Shown: positions 13,980 through 27,228 of the stretch, one piece after another
How the letters are laid out: each line of letters starts with the position of its first letter
How positions within the stretch are numbered: the first letter of the stretch is position 1
Assembly (NCBI GenBank): GCA_035041965.1
Contig: JAPYMA010001443.1
Coordinates: 62,001-126,000, forward strand
Length of the DNA stretch: 64,000 nucleotides
Origin: Anisakis pegreffii
Taxonomy: Eukaryota; Nematoda; Chromadorea; Rhabditida; Anisakidae
Direction: 5' to 3'
Notes under the pieces: generated by a model
Seen by the model: only the letters and a program-made list of their open reading frames with translations
Told to the model about the DNA's origin: nothing
Databases searched by the model: none
Translations under genes and position numbers: made by a program

Positions 13980-16900
13980 ATGTTCCTATATTTATATTAT
14001 CTAGTTAATTTTCTGTTGATATGTCGACTGTCTGGCCTGGAATTGCATTTGACAACCTCAGACGAAGGCTACATGACCGTTATTCAAGGATTCGCCGCTC
14101 AACTGGAGTGCACTCTCAGCACTTGTGTACGGCATTCCTCAACGGTAATTTCAGTTACTTTCAAGAGTGCATTACAAAGCAAACGCTTTGTTCAACCAAT
14201 GTTGTAATGCAACATTGAGTGTTGTGTTACTATCACATAAAAAGCGACAATGTTTTGCTGGCAAATCGTAATCGGATAGAACATGAACGTGAATTACTTC
14301 GGAATTGGATTTAAGATGTTATGTGATATGATTGATCAGTGAGCAATTACTTTGTTTTCTTAACTTCTGACCAAACCATGAAGTCGATGCGTTTGTAATT
14401 TATGTTTTGAATGCGTCGGTCGGTGAGGCAACGCTATCACAAATAAACCAGTTCCGTTCTTGAGAAAGTTAATCAAGTAATCGCGTCGTGCATCTCAACA
14501 TGATTGATTTTTCTTATTTCCACCATCAACAACCGTTCATTTCGCCCACACATTCCCAATCATCACCAATCCAATTGAAGTTCTCGAATCACACCAATCA
14601 AAGTGTCAAATGCCACTCTATCACATCGACTGTCTATCGCAAGCACAATTTCTGAACCAGTCTTTGTCGGGGAGCAACTTTTTTGACTGGGGAGGAGGAG
14701 GGGGAATCCCATCGGCGAGCGCAAACTAGACAAGCAGATCAAGGAGCAAACTGCCCGGAAGGGGTCCCGCGAGGAGGAATGGATCCGTCCTGGGGAGCTT
14801 GATCGAAAAGTGGGGAGCAAAATTGTCGGGAAACGGTGTTCCCGTCGGGAACCTCGACATGATTGCGTTCCCCGACGGTAACGCTACTCTGAACTGTCAA
14901 CGTTTGATATGCGTTCATCAGAAAGATATAATTTGGAAGTGGTGTGCCACTAAACAACCGGTTGCTAAGTCGACACTGACTCAGTGAAGAAAGCCAAATT
15001 TTAACCTTTGGTACTCAACTTGACCTTCACTTCAGCTGAAGCAATCATTTCATTTCATGTTACCGCAATCAGAAATATTCAGTAATCTGAAAAAGAATTT
15101 TTTTTTGCTTCCAGCATGGTGTCACGTTTGAATATAGAGCGATTAGTGAAGATCACTGAATGTTTAACAAAAAATATTTGTTTTTGACACGTAATCGTTC
15201 ATGGAAATTTATCTTTCACCACATCATTTTCATTTTCTTATTTAATTCGTCATTTTCGTATGCACAAATTATCACAATTGCTGAATGCGATTGGAACGGT
15301 AATGATTAACAAGAAACGGAGACAAATTCATTTAGTGGAATAAATTTAGTGGTCTTTGTGCTGTACTTTTTGAACGATTCTTTTATCGAATAGGTCATTC
15401 AATCGGCTCAACCGATTTGTGAATTGAGTTTGGTGATATGAGAGACGAACTTTCAGGTGGCATGGTTCAAGGACGATGTACCTCTATTCAACGCCACAAA
15501 ATTTCTCGACAGCTCTGGTGTTGATCCAAAATCAGTCTTTTTGCAACACAAAATCGAAATTGATCACGAAAAAGGTGTTTACAGTTCCCCAGTTTCAAAA
15601 TCTCAAAATAGCATATCTCAGCACATAATCGTTTAATAGATGCGTTCAAGTCAATATAAAACGAGTCTTATTCACTTGATCTTACAATCATTCGACTTTA
15701 TCAGCAGCTCGTTGCACGAGACTGAAATCGCACATACGAATGAACGAGCGTGATAATTTTCAGAGTGTAGCGGTAGCTGTTCGGATGAGAATGTCTGTGA
15801 AGACGGCTCACATTGTGTGGATAACGTTTGTTGTCCTTGTGCTTCCGAAGAATTCACGCTTGTTCTCAAGAATTTAACATTCGATGATGCTGGTCGATAC
15901 AGATGTCAAATATCGAATCAACCGCAGCAACTGGAATTTCAGTTGGAGGTGTTAGGTATGCGCATTTTACGCCTCGAAAGCAAAAAAAAAACAACAATAC
16001 ATCGAGAGATTTTCAATCACGCTCTCATTCGGTCAAGTGGGTTTCTAGTGAAGAAAAAATCCAAAAAATGGCATTTGCAAAAAAATCAAAACAAAAATTT
16101 TCCAACTTCAAAATTGAATTTTTGTTTTGATTTTTCTGCAAGGGCCATTTCTGTCATGGCAACTGCTAATTATATTCTCATATCGACTTAAACATGACGG
16201 TCAACACATCGAAAGTATGGATGCTTGAAAATGCTTCAAGTGTTAAAAATAACCAAAAACCTTTATTGCAGAGAGTGGTTTAAAAGGTGGTTTCCATGAG
16301 AATATCAGTTACGATTATAGTGAATGTTGTGCCGATAAAGGGATCTCGCCGTTGTGTCAGGCAATGTGCAAACCTCGTGATATGCACATACATCATTTTG
16401 ATCCAACCAGGTACTCACTCGCCATGGCGCCGTTCACTACTTTCAGAGATACGATGAAGCGTTGTTTCAGTAGCATAGTGCATACAGTATTGTCGATACA
16501 CTTTCATTAATGCTACCGAATTGAAATGTAAAAGTGAACAAATATGAAGCAGACCTATCGGAAGTTCAAAACGACAGCTTTTCGATAGCTTGCTCACGAT
16601 AACAATCATAAAATTGCTCAACAACAGTCAGTAGAATGCATTGATCGTGGTTCACGAATGCTTGATTTAGGCATCAAGCATCAGTTGAGCTCAATTAATG
16701 ATGTTGGACTGAACGTCATCTAAAAGCGAATTGACGTTCCTCTAGCTGAAGTTTAGTGATTCTCAGAGTGAGACGCACGACATGATCATATGAGATCCAT
16801 TTTTCATTTACTCACTTGATCAGCTTTTATTTAGGATAACAATTCAACTGTTACTCAGCAATTATAATTGTTATCACCAATAATATTGGAAACATCAGTG

Positions 16901-19900
16901 CATTCTCCTTCGTTAGCATATTTGATTCCTCATAGCAAGCTCTACTTTAGTATAGGCAGTTATCCACTTTCAAAAGAATCTAGACTCGATCATAGATTCA
17001 TCGATCATATCAGCGTTCAATATGCCATCAATATCGTGTATAACTAAACTCATTAATAACAAATGTGTGCTTCAAGTAAGCAATCTCCGACAATTTTATG
17101 TTTTGAAATAATGAAATTCCATTTCAGTTGTAAAACGGACGATTACAAAAATTTTTTGTCGTGTGCAACCGAAGGTGGTAATCGCAGTCATGTGCAGTGC
17201 TGTAAAACTCAGCTAGTACCATCGTTTTGTTATGATTTCTGTTCGGGCAATTTTCAAATGCTTCGCAAATCTCATCGTCTTTGCTTGTACTACCTACCTG
17301 AGATATTCGAATGCTACAATCGCGCCTATTGTAAGACATTATCATTCCATACTTCTATTTCCCTTAATGAGAGCATTGAAAAGACATTTCAAAATGCATA
17401 AATATTTGTGAAAATGAAAATAGAAAGCATATTCAATGTATCAAATTAAGTGAAACGTTCAATCATCGATGTAAACGATTCGTTTCGTTTCGAGTTAACT
17501 GATATCAGATGACTATTCATAATGGACGATTTTTTTAAAAGTTCAAGCAGCTGTCATTGATCTACGTTTTGATACATCAACTGTTTCCATTCGAACACTT
17601 TTAGTGCCTTATCCGGATCCACCACAAGATTTAATTGTGAATGCAGTTGGATCAGACGAGTTACGTGTTTGCTGGCGACCTCCTCAACCTCAGTCGTCCA
17701 ACAAACATCTTGAAATCGAATATTACACTGTTTTCTTCAAACAGATTCCATCATTTCCATTCCTCGGTGGTGAAGAGTACGTTATTTTGAAATTTATATC
17801 AGCCATTTGAGAAATCGCTCCTTAAAATCATCCATCTTTCAACTGTAAGAGGAAATCAGCAAAATCCTCTCAGCTGTTTGGTATATTAGAACACAGTTCC
17901 ACTGTGATATCAGTCTGTTTTCTATTACCATCGATAATCGCAGGAGAAAAAAACCCTGACTCTAATGTTAACTGAGAACTGTGTCTTCTAGTGGTATTCC
18001 TCTGTTATCGGGTGATTATGAGGAGAGTTTACCATCTGGCATGAGCGATGAGGAGCTTCCGTTGGATGTGGAATCGAGCAGTGCATCATCACCGGTCACG
18101 TTGAGATTGCGCCGAAAACGACAGACGTGGTTGTTCGTTACACACGATTCATCCACGAACGATTCGACTGTTCGCGAGTTCAAATTCGATGAGGTATCAC
18201 CTCATCGTTTTGTTCAATGATTGTTTGCTGAAAAATTACTTTGGGATGATTTAATTATTGTATTGAAAATAATCTGTTGACTGCTTCATCGTTGATTAAT
18301 TATCACTTAACAATACTCTAACAGTATCTATCAGTATCAGGCTTGAATGTATCAAACCTATATTTCTATAGTAATGTATAATATGCATTGATCTATAGTG
18401 ATCAAATGCATATCAATGAACACCTCAGCGCTAGTTGAGATAGCTTTAATAAAATAGCTACAGCTTCTCAACTAATCGTAAGTGTTCTCATTCGATTGCA
18501 TTTCAGGTGAACACCACTGAAACATGCGCCACTCTGCAAGATTTGCGATCAGCAACTCGATATATTGTCTATGTGACTGCAACGAATGACTTCGGCACGT
18601 CAGTGCCATCATCTCGTGCCTTGGCTGCCACAAACGCCATCATAACGCCATCGAACGCTTCATTACCTGATATAGACAGTAATCCCTTTCTGTATCTCAG
18701 TCACACTTGCTTTCATTATTCCAATAATTCCATTTAACGCCATTCCAATAATTCCATTCAATCGATGTGTTCACTGAACTAATTGAATCAATTTTCAACT
18801 CTGCTCCTCATTATGTTTGATTTGACCCATAAATATTTCCACTCCGTCCCTTTTTAAATAAAATTCAACCTACTGTTCAAGGAATATTCAGCTATCTTTC
18901 ATTTTCTTATGTACTATCCGGAACATTTAATAATGACTTGAAGACACAGACTTGTATATAATGCATTTTCATAAGTTTCTATTTGAAACGATCACATAAC
19001 CTTTTTTGTGTCCGTAATGATTTTGTTATCAGTTCATTTGAATGCTTTGTATTGCAGAGTGTTGTGCAGCGAATGGAGCGTCACAATATTGTGCCTCGAA
19101 AATGTGCGACATAAGGAATGTACCGAACGCACTCGAAACAATCGCCATTTCAACGTCATGTCGTACTGAATGGTCTAAGGTCTCGCTTTCGAAACTTGTC
19201 GAGAAGCAGTCATTTAATCGCTTTTCCACCAGTTTAAGCCTGCTGCTGCATTCGGTTGACTCATGCGAACACGCAAACGAAATCAACTTAATTACAATCG
19301 TTCACATTACTCGAAATCTGATAATGAGAAATCTCGATTAGCGTGTTAAGTGCTTGATTCGATGTATTTCTCTGAAATACATCGAAACAAGCACTTAACA
19401 AGTTAATAGCATTCTGTGATTTAACAAGCTGATAACATTCAGCTAATAACCTCATCAAATGACATTCTGTGACTTCGCCAACGTTCTATCAAATTATAGC
19501 TGCCATTCATTTCAGGGCCCAATGGCAATGAAGTTTTTGTGCTTCTCTGAAGTGAATTTCTTAAAAACTGTTACATCTGGTGAACTTTCATCTAAATATC
19601 ACACATTTTTTTGAAGATTTCAAATGAGGGAGGGTAAAATTTGATCGCGATTTTCAGGTGAGTCCATGTTTAGCGGATGGACGTAATCATACGCAGTGTT
19701 GCATTCGTAAAGGAGTACAACATGATTGCTTGAAAATTTGTGGTGGAGTTGCTGAACCGCTCAGTATGCACTCGTTGTTGTGTCTCAATCTTGATCTATC
19801 GGCTATATATCAATGTCTTCGGCAAGGATATGGTATGCTGTCGATTCACTTTTTTTCCAATCGATATTTTAAATTCTTCAAAATTTCGAGAGGCAAGAGC

Positions 19901-22900
19901 CCTTAAGCAGAAGCAGAAGCACTAACAATTACAGCAGGAAGCATCAATGAGAGATGATGATTTGATCAAAGAGAATGTGAAAATCGCTTGGTCGACCTAG
20001 TGTTCAGGTCGTTCAGCATTGAGTTGGACATGGTTTTTAAATGAAGAAAATGTGTTTTGTTCTTGGTTTAAGTGCTTGCATTTAAAATCACATTGCGTAT
20101 ATGTCGTCGATTCATTTCTACGACGTCAATCGGCTAATTAATGAAAAAGACAATCATCAAAGGAAACTGATCAATAAACAGTCGGTTTCAATGGATAATC
20201 GAATCAATGTTCTTACAGAAACACATCCGTCTGCACCAGAGAATGTGACCGTTGTGGATATCGGTGAGGATTGGGTGAAAGTTGAATGGGCTGAACCGAA
20301 TGCGAACGCGCATTTGGTGCAGTCATTCTCTTTGTTCATAAGGAAAGATGATCGCGACGCAAAAGTTATTGAAGTTAGCTGACTCGCTGCTTGCTCATTC
20401 TTCTCACAGTATTGAAATTTGCCAACCAATAAAATTGTCTGTCGATAATTGACAGTAGGATTCACGTTTTTAATGTGATTTGACTTCACCAGTGATCTAT
20501 CTATACACCCTCATTGATCTTATATATTTCAAAAATCGGAGGAGTCTCCGAGCGATTTATTCTTTATTCGATATCTTGAATTACAGTTCATAATTTATAG
20601 GTACAAAACGTGACATCACCGCACATTGAATACGGCCTAGAGACAGATACCGAATACACGTTATTCGTACAAAGTCATGGCGCTGCCGGGGACAGTCTCA
20701 TGTCCACAGCGCAAGTGTTTCTCACACAACCACTGCAGACATCCATATGCACTCATGGGCAACCACTGTTCCATCCGAACGGAAATCGGTATTGTTTTTC
20801 GGAGGCATTTCACGAGTGAAAATCGCATCGATTCACATTTTAATGAGCCTTCTTCAATATCACGTTCCTATAAGGAGTGTAACCGAGTTGTTCGTACGTT
20901 GAAAATACCATTAATTGGACGAAGTATCAGAGAGAAATTCAAATAAATTCATGGGATAGATAGCAAAATACATATACGTGTACGATAAATGATCTAGGAA
21001 GTATCCAGTTGCTTATATTTTTTAAAATGTTCCCAGACGTCACCGTATTTCGAGAATGTTATAGGAGGATCTTAATGAAACACATCGTCACATTTCAATG
21101 TTTTCAGCTACCACTGTGGTGCGGGTATTCGCAATTGTCCAGCTGGCTACCAGTGCGTTGTTTCTGGCCAAACCGAAACTGATACATACTGTTGCCCGAA
21201 ACGTTAGTGACTAATCAAGCTACCACTTTTACCTTCTTTTGGCTGAATTGATCTTATATGGAAACTGACTGAGTGATGAATCGAGGAATATTCACTCGAG
21301 AAACAATAGATTTTCAGGTATCGACGAAGGTTCATTCAGAGGATGTTGTCGTGAAAGAGGTGTTTCTGGAGAATGTGCTAGGCACTGTTCGTATAACGGT
21401 TCGTTGTCGGAGGACTGCACCCAATTTGCTGACATTTGGTTACAGTGCGCATCTGATGGTCATGACAACTCAAAGTGCTGCATTGAATCTGGTATTGTCG
21501 CTCTCGTTTATTATTGAAACTGTAGTTATGAAGGGAAAAAAACAGTTTGCGATCGGAATCCCAAGGCTAAAGAATCAAGCGCGTCTGGCTATCAGTCAGT
21601 CATACTTTAGTATGATCGGTACGCGAAAATTGTAAATTGATATTCAAAGGTTGCAATTGATTGTCGTGATAAATAAAACTGAGATTTCAGCATTGCCCAA
21701 ACGTTGTATGAGCGCATGTAGGCATCCGTTCAAGCTGCCACTGGATTGCATTCAATATTCATCACTGTTAGCTCGTTGCTTTGCTGCACTCAACTCAAGT
21801 CTTCCACGAACTGTTTCACAGCTTGAAGTCGTCTCTCGAAACAAATCTTCTGTTTTACTCTCATGGAATGTTGCTGAAGGGACGACGGTGGATTCTTATA
21901 CAATACAGCTGTTTAAGAGCGGCAATATCTTTAAACAGGTTCATTTCCCTAATCATCCAGTTTTGTTTCCCATTGTTAGGAAATTTTATTGACCCAGCTG
22001 TAGTCAATGACCACATGAATATTTCACGTGTTTTTTGTAATTTTACGGTTTCAAACTTCATTTCATATTTTTTTAAATATTACGTAAAAGTGTGATAAAA
22101 TGAAATTTGGAAACGGTGTTGTGGATTCTTCAAGGAGCAAAATTCAGGTGAATGTGACAGCAAATTCAGTGCGTTTCGATGATCTGGAGGCAGCAACGAA
22201 TTACACAGTGCGAGCGATATCGTTCAATAAGTATGGCTCTAGCCCACCTTCATTCAATATCTCATTCGAAACGCTTCCTGAGAATGGTATCGTTATTCAT
22301 CTCGCTTTCCGATTGCCTATTTTTTTAAAGGATTATCCGTTTTATTTTCGTCAAAACATTAAGTTTTTAATGGGCTCTTATCATTTGTTATCTGTTATCA
22401 TGCTCTGAAGAGTCTCCTTATCCTGTGAGTATTTTATTGTTCTCTCACGTTTTTGATCGGATTCATTTGAGATTTAACAAGTTTGGGGTGTGGGAACAAG
22501 AAAATTACCTGAAAATCACACGATTAGCTGAAAGAAAATTGCCTGAAAAATAAGAAAATTACCTCAAAAACAAGAAAATTGCCTGAAAATCACACGAATA
22601 TTTCAGAGAATGCTAACAGTCCGAAATCACCAACAAAATTGCACGTTGCATGGAATTATGGAAGGCGTTGTAATGTGACGTGGGATTGGTCGCCAGAAAG
22701 GAACAACGGCGACCAAATCACCGATCCGGCCATCTTCTCACTTTACTACGTTCGTTCCGGAGGGTCCTCTGAATGGAAATCGGTACTTTTTTGTTTCTAA
22801 ATCAAGCGATTTTTCAGATCTCATTTTACTTGTTTTCCTCCTATAGTTAGACTATTTGCTAAGTTGTTTTTTCAGTCCACACCGTTTCTTCCACATAGAA

Positions 22901-25900
22901 TTCCTAAACCTTCTGCATTGCAGTTACCCCTTTTATGTGTTTTACAGTGAATCAACATTTTTTTCTGTCTCCACAATTTTCTTTTTCATTAAGTTAAATT
23001 TTATGCAGTTGGCTGCATTCTTAATATAATAGAACAACGACACCAAAAAAATTGAAATCGACTTCAGGCGAAAACTGAACATCGTTGGTATGTGATGGAG
23101 AATCTAACGATGGATAGCCTTTACGAAGTATATGTTTATGCGAGCGATGGTAAAACGAACAGCCTTCGATCATCAGTGATCACGATTTTGGCTGCACCAG
23201 GTTATCGCTTTATCACAACTGTTCATCTGCACTAACTTTCTGTGAATCCACTGTATAATCCTTCTCGTATCCTTCTCATGTATCAATCCAGCATATCAAG
23301 AAAGAGTATTGCATCTTGTTTTGAGCAATTTCATCCCAAATTCTACTTACAAGTTACCACTCATGTAACGGAGACGAGTGGTTCTATATGAATTCTAACG
23401 AGTGAATCCTACTATATCCTATACATTGCTGTTTCTCTAACGCACTGTTTTCAGAAGAACTATCACTTCCCGAACCAACAATCAGCGTAAATCCTGTGCA
23501 TTTGAATCAGACTTATTTGAAAGGAGAAAAAATCGATATCAAATGTTCCGTTGAAAGTTCCGAATCGCTCAACGTTGATCTTGAAGTGGGCAATCTTATG
23601 GTAAGTACATCCATATTCGTGGTTATGTGTTCCGTTCAGGTGAAATTTTGTGCCCGATTATTGCTGCTTTTCATTCCATCGATGGGGACCATCTCACGAG
23701 AAATTCATTCCATCTCACGAGATTGGTCTCGTGAGATTTTGAACTTATGTTCGAAATATTTTCAGTTAAAGGAAGAAGTGTTCAACATGTTTTATGACAT
23801 TTATTTTGCTGCTCATTTTCGCTACTCTAAGGTTGTCCGGTGTGAAACTCTTAAAATATTAGTTGCGACAACATTGTTGATTGAACGAAAATTCAGATTC
23901 ATAGTGATCCGCCCAAGATGACCGTTGAGACGTCGGTTTCGGTAGATGAGAAAATGACTCCCATCTCGTGTACAGTAATGGATACCGATGGTCGCCAAAA
24001 TCGTGCTCAGTTCCATCTGAATGTGCAGTGTAAGGAGCCTTTTGTGGCATTCAATTATGACTATCGCTTTTTTGTTTAGTGTCAGCACTATTTCCAATCA
24101 ATTTAACAGTTACAGAACTGTCGTGAATCGTTTGCAGCATTTATAGAATATTTAAAATGTTCATAATTTCACATTCAACTTATTTCATATAAGCTCATAT
24201 TGCCGAAATTGCGTTCCTCAAGTGATCAAATCAAGCTTTCAAGTTAAAACTTTGATCACTTTGATCTGTAATGCTTGAATAATTGATCATGTAAACAAGA
24301 TGATAATGATGAAATATCAAACTATTGCTTAGTAGTGGCTGAATTTAATAAGCATGTTACATATTCATGATTTTATGTGCGATGTTTCCGCCATTTCAGT
24401 TGGTCCTGAGGTGAACATGCCCGAGGAGCATGTTAATGCATTTGACGATCTGACAGCTGAGATTCATTGTTTGGTACATGCATATCCTCAGCCGCAAATC
24501 ATTTGGACGTATCGCAAGAACGTTAACTCTGTGGTGGCACAGAAGCTTATCGATGAGTTGATGGTTGTCAACGAAATCGGACCAAATAAATATGAATCCA
24601 TCCTTACGGTGACTCTCATAACCTGTGCCTATCTTGAAATAAATGTTTATTCTGAAACACTAGATTGCATCATCAATCATTCAATGCATTTATGTAATTG
24701 TGAACAAATTACAGTTGAGAAATGCAACAGGTCGCGATGGTGTATATACATGTGAAGTTAGTTCGGGCGGTATGGATGTGTCGGCAGACGCTCAGTTAAG
24801 CGTTGTTAAAGCTGCATTACCGCTAACGCCTCGATTCGTTCTTCAGGTTTTTCCAATTATGTCAAATGTTTTTCTTAATCATTTGTCCATTTCGTACTGA
24901 CATTATCAAAATTATTTCTTGTAATGTTCTCGCAGTGTCGTCTCATTTCATTGTTTCAGAGGATGCACGCAATTATTTCATTCATGTTCCTCAGCAATGA
25001 AGCCTTTCAATGACAATATGATGAATTCGTGAAATTTTATCTGCAATTTACCATTCAATCAATTGTCCAATCGTATTAAAATATAAATGATTCTAGGCAT
25101 ACCATTACTTAATACATGAGGTTCGCTCATTTCAGTGTTGTGTGGATGCGAAAATAACTGATAACTGCTTGAAAATTTGTTCGGTAAGTCCACAGGTGGA
25201 CGAGGATTGTTCGCGATTTTCTAAAGGTAAATCCAGTTTTTCTTTATCCTTGTAACGGTGCTCTCCTTGAACGAATTCGTGCGTTCAGCGATCCCTCGTG
25301 ATAGTTCTCCATTCGATTTCGATTCCATCACTTTACTTGCTACTATCACTGAGTCGATTGATCGCTTCGAAAATCTGTCGAAAGATAACTCCAAGAGAGG
25401 TTTTCTGCCAACTACAGCAATGAAAGATTATTTCGCCATAAAATTTCCTGAATATACGGATTTTATCTATCAAACGGGAATTTTTCATCTGGGGAATCGC
25501 CAGGAGCATGACGGCATGTCTCGCACAATCTACTCTAGAATCGCAGGCTTATATCAAAGAGATGTGCGTTGAAATCTCGGTAAACAGGCAATCATGTGTA
25601 TTGATGAGATACCTGAAGAGTTAGTGATTGATTGTATGTTTTAGAGTTGCTCGGTTGTGCTGCGGATGGTCGTGATCATAGAATTTGCTGTATGCGAGCT
25701 AGAATCCCAACTGAGTGCTTGGGATTGTGTAATGGTGGTAAAGTACGAAACGAGGCATTGTGCTCAAGGTATGCTGCAAAGGCAGTCGCCTGTATGATTC
25801 GTGGACACGAGAGCGCCCCGTCTCCACCAGGATCAGTTCACTACGAAAATCTCACTCCGAGCACCGTCAAGGTTGTGTTGATTTATGGAGCGCATTCTTT

Positions 25901-27228
25901 TTTTTGACTGTTATTCATTGATGAATAAAAGGATCTTATTTACCTGGATTACCTGGATCGGCCAGGCTGTCAAACGTTTATAACATTGCTGGCCACAATG
26001 CTCGCAATGTTTCCGTGCGCATTGTTTTAGCCTCAATTTACGCCACCCCAATGGCTAGGCGAGCAGGCCAACCGAATACAACCGAGTAATTAATTTGTCG
26101 CCGTGAATACTTTGCCTAATTAAACGCAGTCAAATACCATTCCAATAAATAATCAGTACTCTAATAAAATAAATATTCCGCCGATCGCTCACTGTGATTG
26201 ACGAAACAACCGCTCGATGTCCAAGTAATAATTAATAGTGTTGTGACGATGCAAAAGGATTTTATTTACCGTTTTGAAATCATTTTTTGTGCAATTTTCA
26301 GCTTCAATGGAGCGAGAGCAATCCAGATTCTTATAAGATCTACGCTGTATACTATCGTCCTGAGGACAGCGACGATGACTATAAGATAATGAAGACTAGT
26401 GAAAATGAGATCATCATCAACGATCTCGACCCGAACACCAATTACGACCTCGCGCTTGTTTCAGCTAATGCACTTGGACATTCGCCGTTTGTCGAGGCGA
26501 AGATTCTCAGCAGAACACATGGTAGAATCAGTTCTTGAACACAATCTCGTCAATCATTCACATCCCAGTAGTTTTTGACAGTCGCTGTGATGAATGTGTT
26601 GTTAAGAACTGTTGCTCATGCACTTTATATCCGTCTGCAATCTGAAATATTCAATTTTCGATATTCGCTTTCCTATTGTTTTAAGTTGTCGAATGCGCCA
26701 TTTTGAACGATCTTATTTTGAACGAAAGTAAGATCGATCAATCTTTACTTCATTCAGTCAAATCAGATCATCATTCAGCGAGCGATCAAATTTACGTGCA
26801 CACGATCAGGCGTCGTCTTTGGCAAATGAATTCGTTGGCATTCCTGTTAACAGGCAAATCCTCCAAAGTACATATAAATTTTTTCAGATTCATCTGGAAG
26901 TTCATTCGGAGCCTTCTTGGCCGCAGTGTTTGTGTTGTTGATAGCAGCTGGCATCATCTTTGGAGTGATGTACGTCTCGAGAACGAACACAATACCGGTG
27001 ATTATGCGCAAATGGCAGCGTAGTGAGCCACTCTCGGATCGCGATCCGACAGTAGCGTTCGAAAATCCTGGTTACGGTAATGAAGTGCAAATCCGTGGTT
27101 TAGGCCGAGGTGAGAACAATCCTGCATTTGCACCGGCTGATTGGCAGGCTGCTGAACTGGAAGCTGTGGAACAGCCGACAGGTGAAGCCAACAATGGAAT
27201 GCGATATGCAAAACTGAATTCATCTTGA
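13980..27228 (+). CDS. igdb-2: IGDB-like Ig / DB-module / FN3 single-pass receptor
   Basis: 26 exons (exon 1 13980-14144, exon 2 15457-15574 … exon 25 26302-26521, exon 26 26888-27228) join in consistent phase to 1,488 residues. Order: signal peptide (MFLYLYYLVNFLLICRLSG); Ig1 at about 25-158, interrupted by a cysteine-rich insert (CSGSC … CCPC) before the DDAGRYRC motif; DB1 159-272; FN3 273-454; DB2 455-553; FN3 554-655; a short CGAG…CCPK module 660-699; DB3 700-780; FN3 785-886; FN3 887-989; Ig2 990-1082; Ig3 1083-1190; DB4 1197-1290; FN3 1291-1375; membrane segment about 1382-1404; cytoplasmic tail of about 84 residues with FENPGY. DB modules are nematode cysteine modules of unknown fold. 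C. elegans IGDB-2 is an Ig/FN3 membrane protein that shapes glial sensory compartments; this is probably an IGDB-family protein acting in adhesion or signalling. Which of igdb-1/2/3 is orthologous is not settled. Confidence 0.87.
14650..14990 (+). other. GC-rich island in intron 1 with a possible orphan Ig half-exon
   Basis: This stretch is much richer in G and C than its surroundings (GGGGAGGAGGAGGGGG near 14690). At 14866-14945 a plus-strand frame reads GNATLNCQRLICVHQ then DIIWKW. This repeats the L-x-C-x4-C … W pattern of the real first Ig exon (LECTLSTC … VAWFKD). I found no convincing acceptor or donor, and the frame closes shortly after. It may be an alternative exon, a decayed exon duplicate, or chance. 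Confidence 0.3.
16062..16152. repeat. inverted repeat in receptor intron 3
   Basis: The 19-base arm 16081-16099 (AAAAATCAAAACAAAAATT) is perfectly complementary to 16117-16135. Imperfect pairing continues outwards: ATGGCATTTGCA on the left, TGCAAGGGCCAT on the right. The loop is about 17 bases. It looks like a small fold-back element. Confidence 0.8.
19345..19399. repeat. 26-bp near-perfect hairpin with 3-base loop
   Basis: 19345-19370 (GTTAAGTGCTTGATTCGATG...) pairs with 19374-19399, with one mismatch and a TCT loop. It lies in the intron between receptor exons 9 and 10. A stem this complete with so small a loop suggests recent origin, as a fold-back element or a templated inversion. Confidence 0.85.
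22497..22606. repeat. short tandem repeats running into an acceptor
   Basis: About four variants of the unit AAGAAAATTGCCTGAAAAT occur in a row. Two of them carry the extension CACACGA. The array ends at the TTTCAG acceptor of receptor exon 17. Confidence 0.75.
23691..23737. repeat. direct repeat and palindrome in intron 19
   Basis: ATCTCACGAG occurs at 23691 and again at 23712. The second copy pairs with TCTCGTGAGAT ending at 23737 to form an 11-base stem with loop TTGG. Confidence 0.7.
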
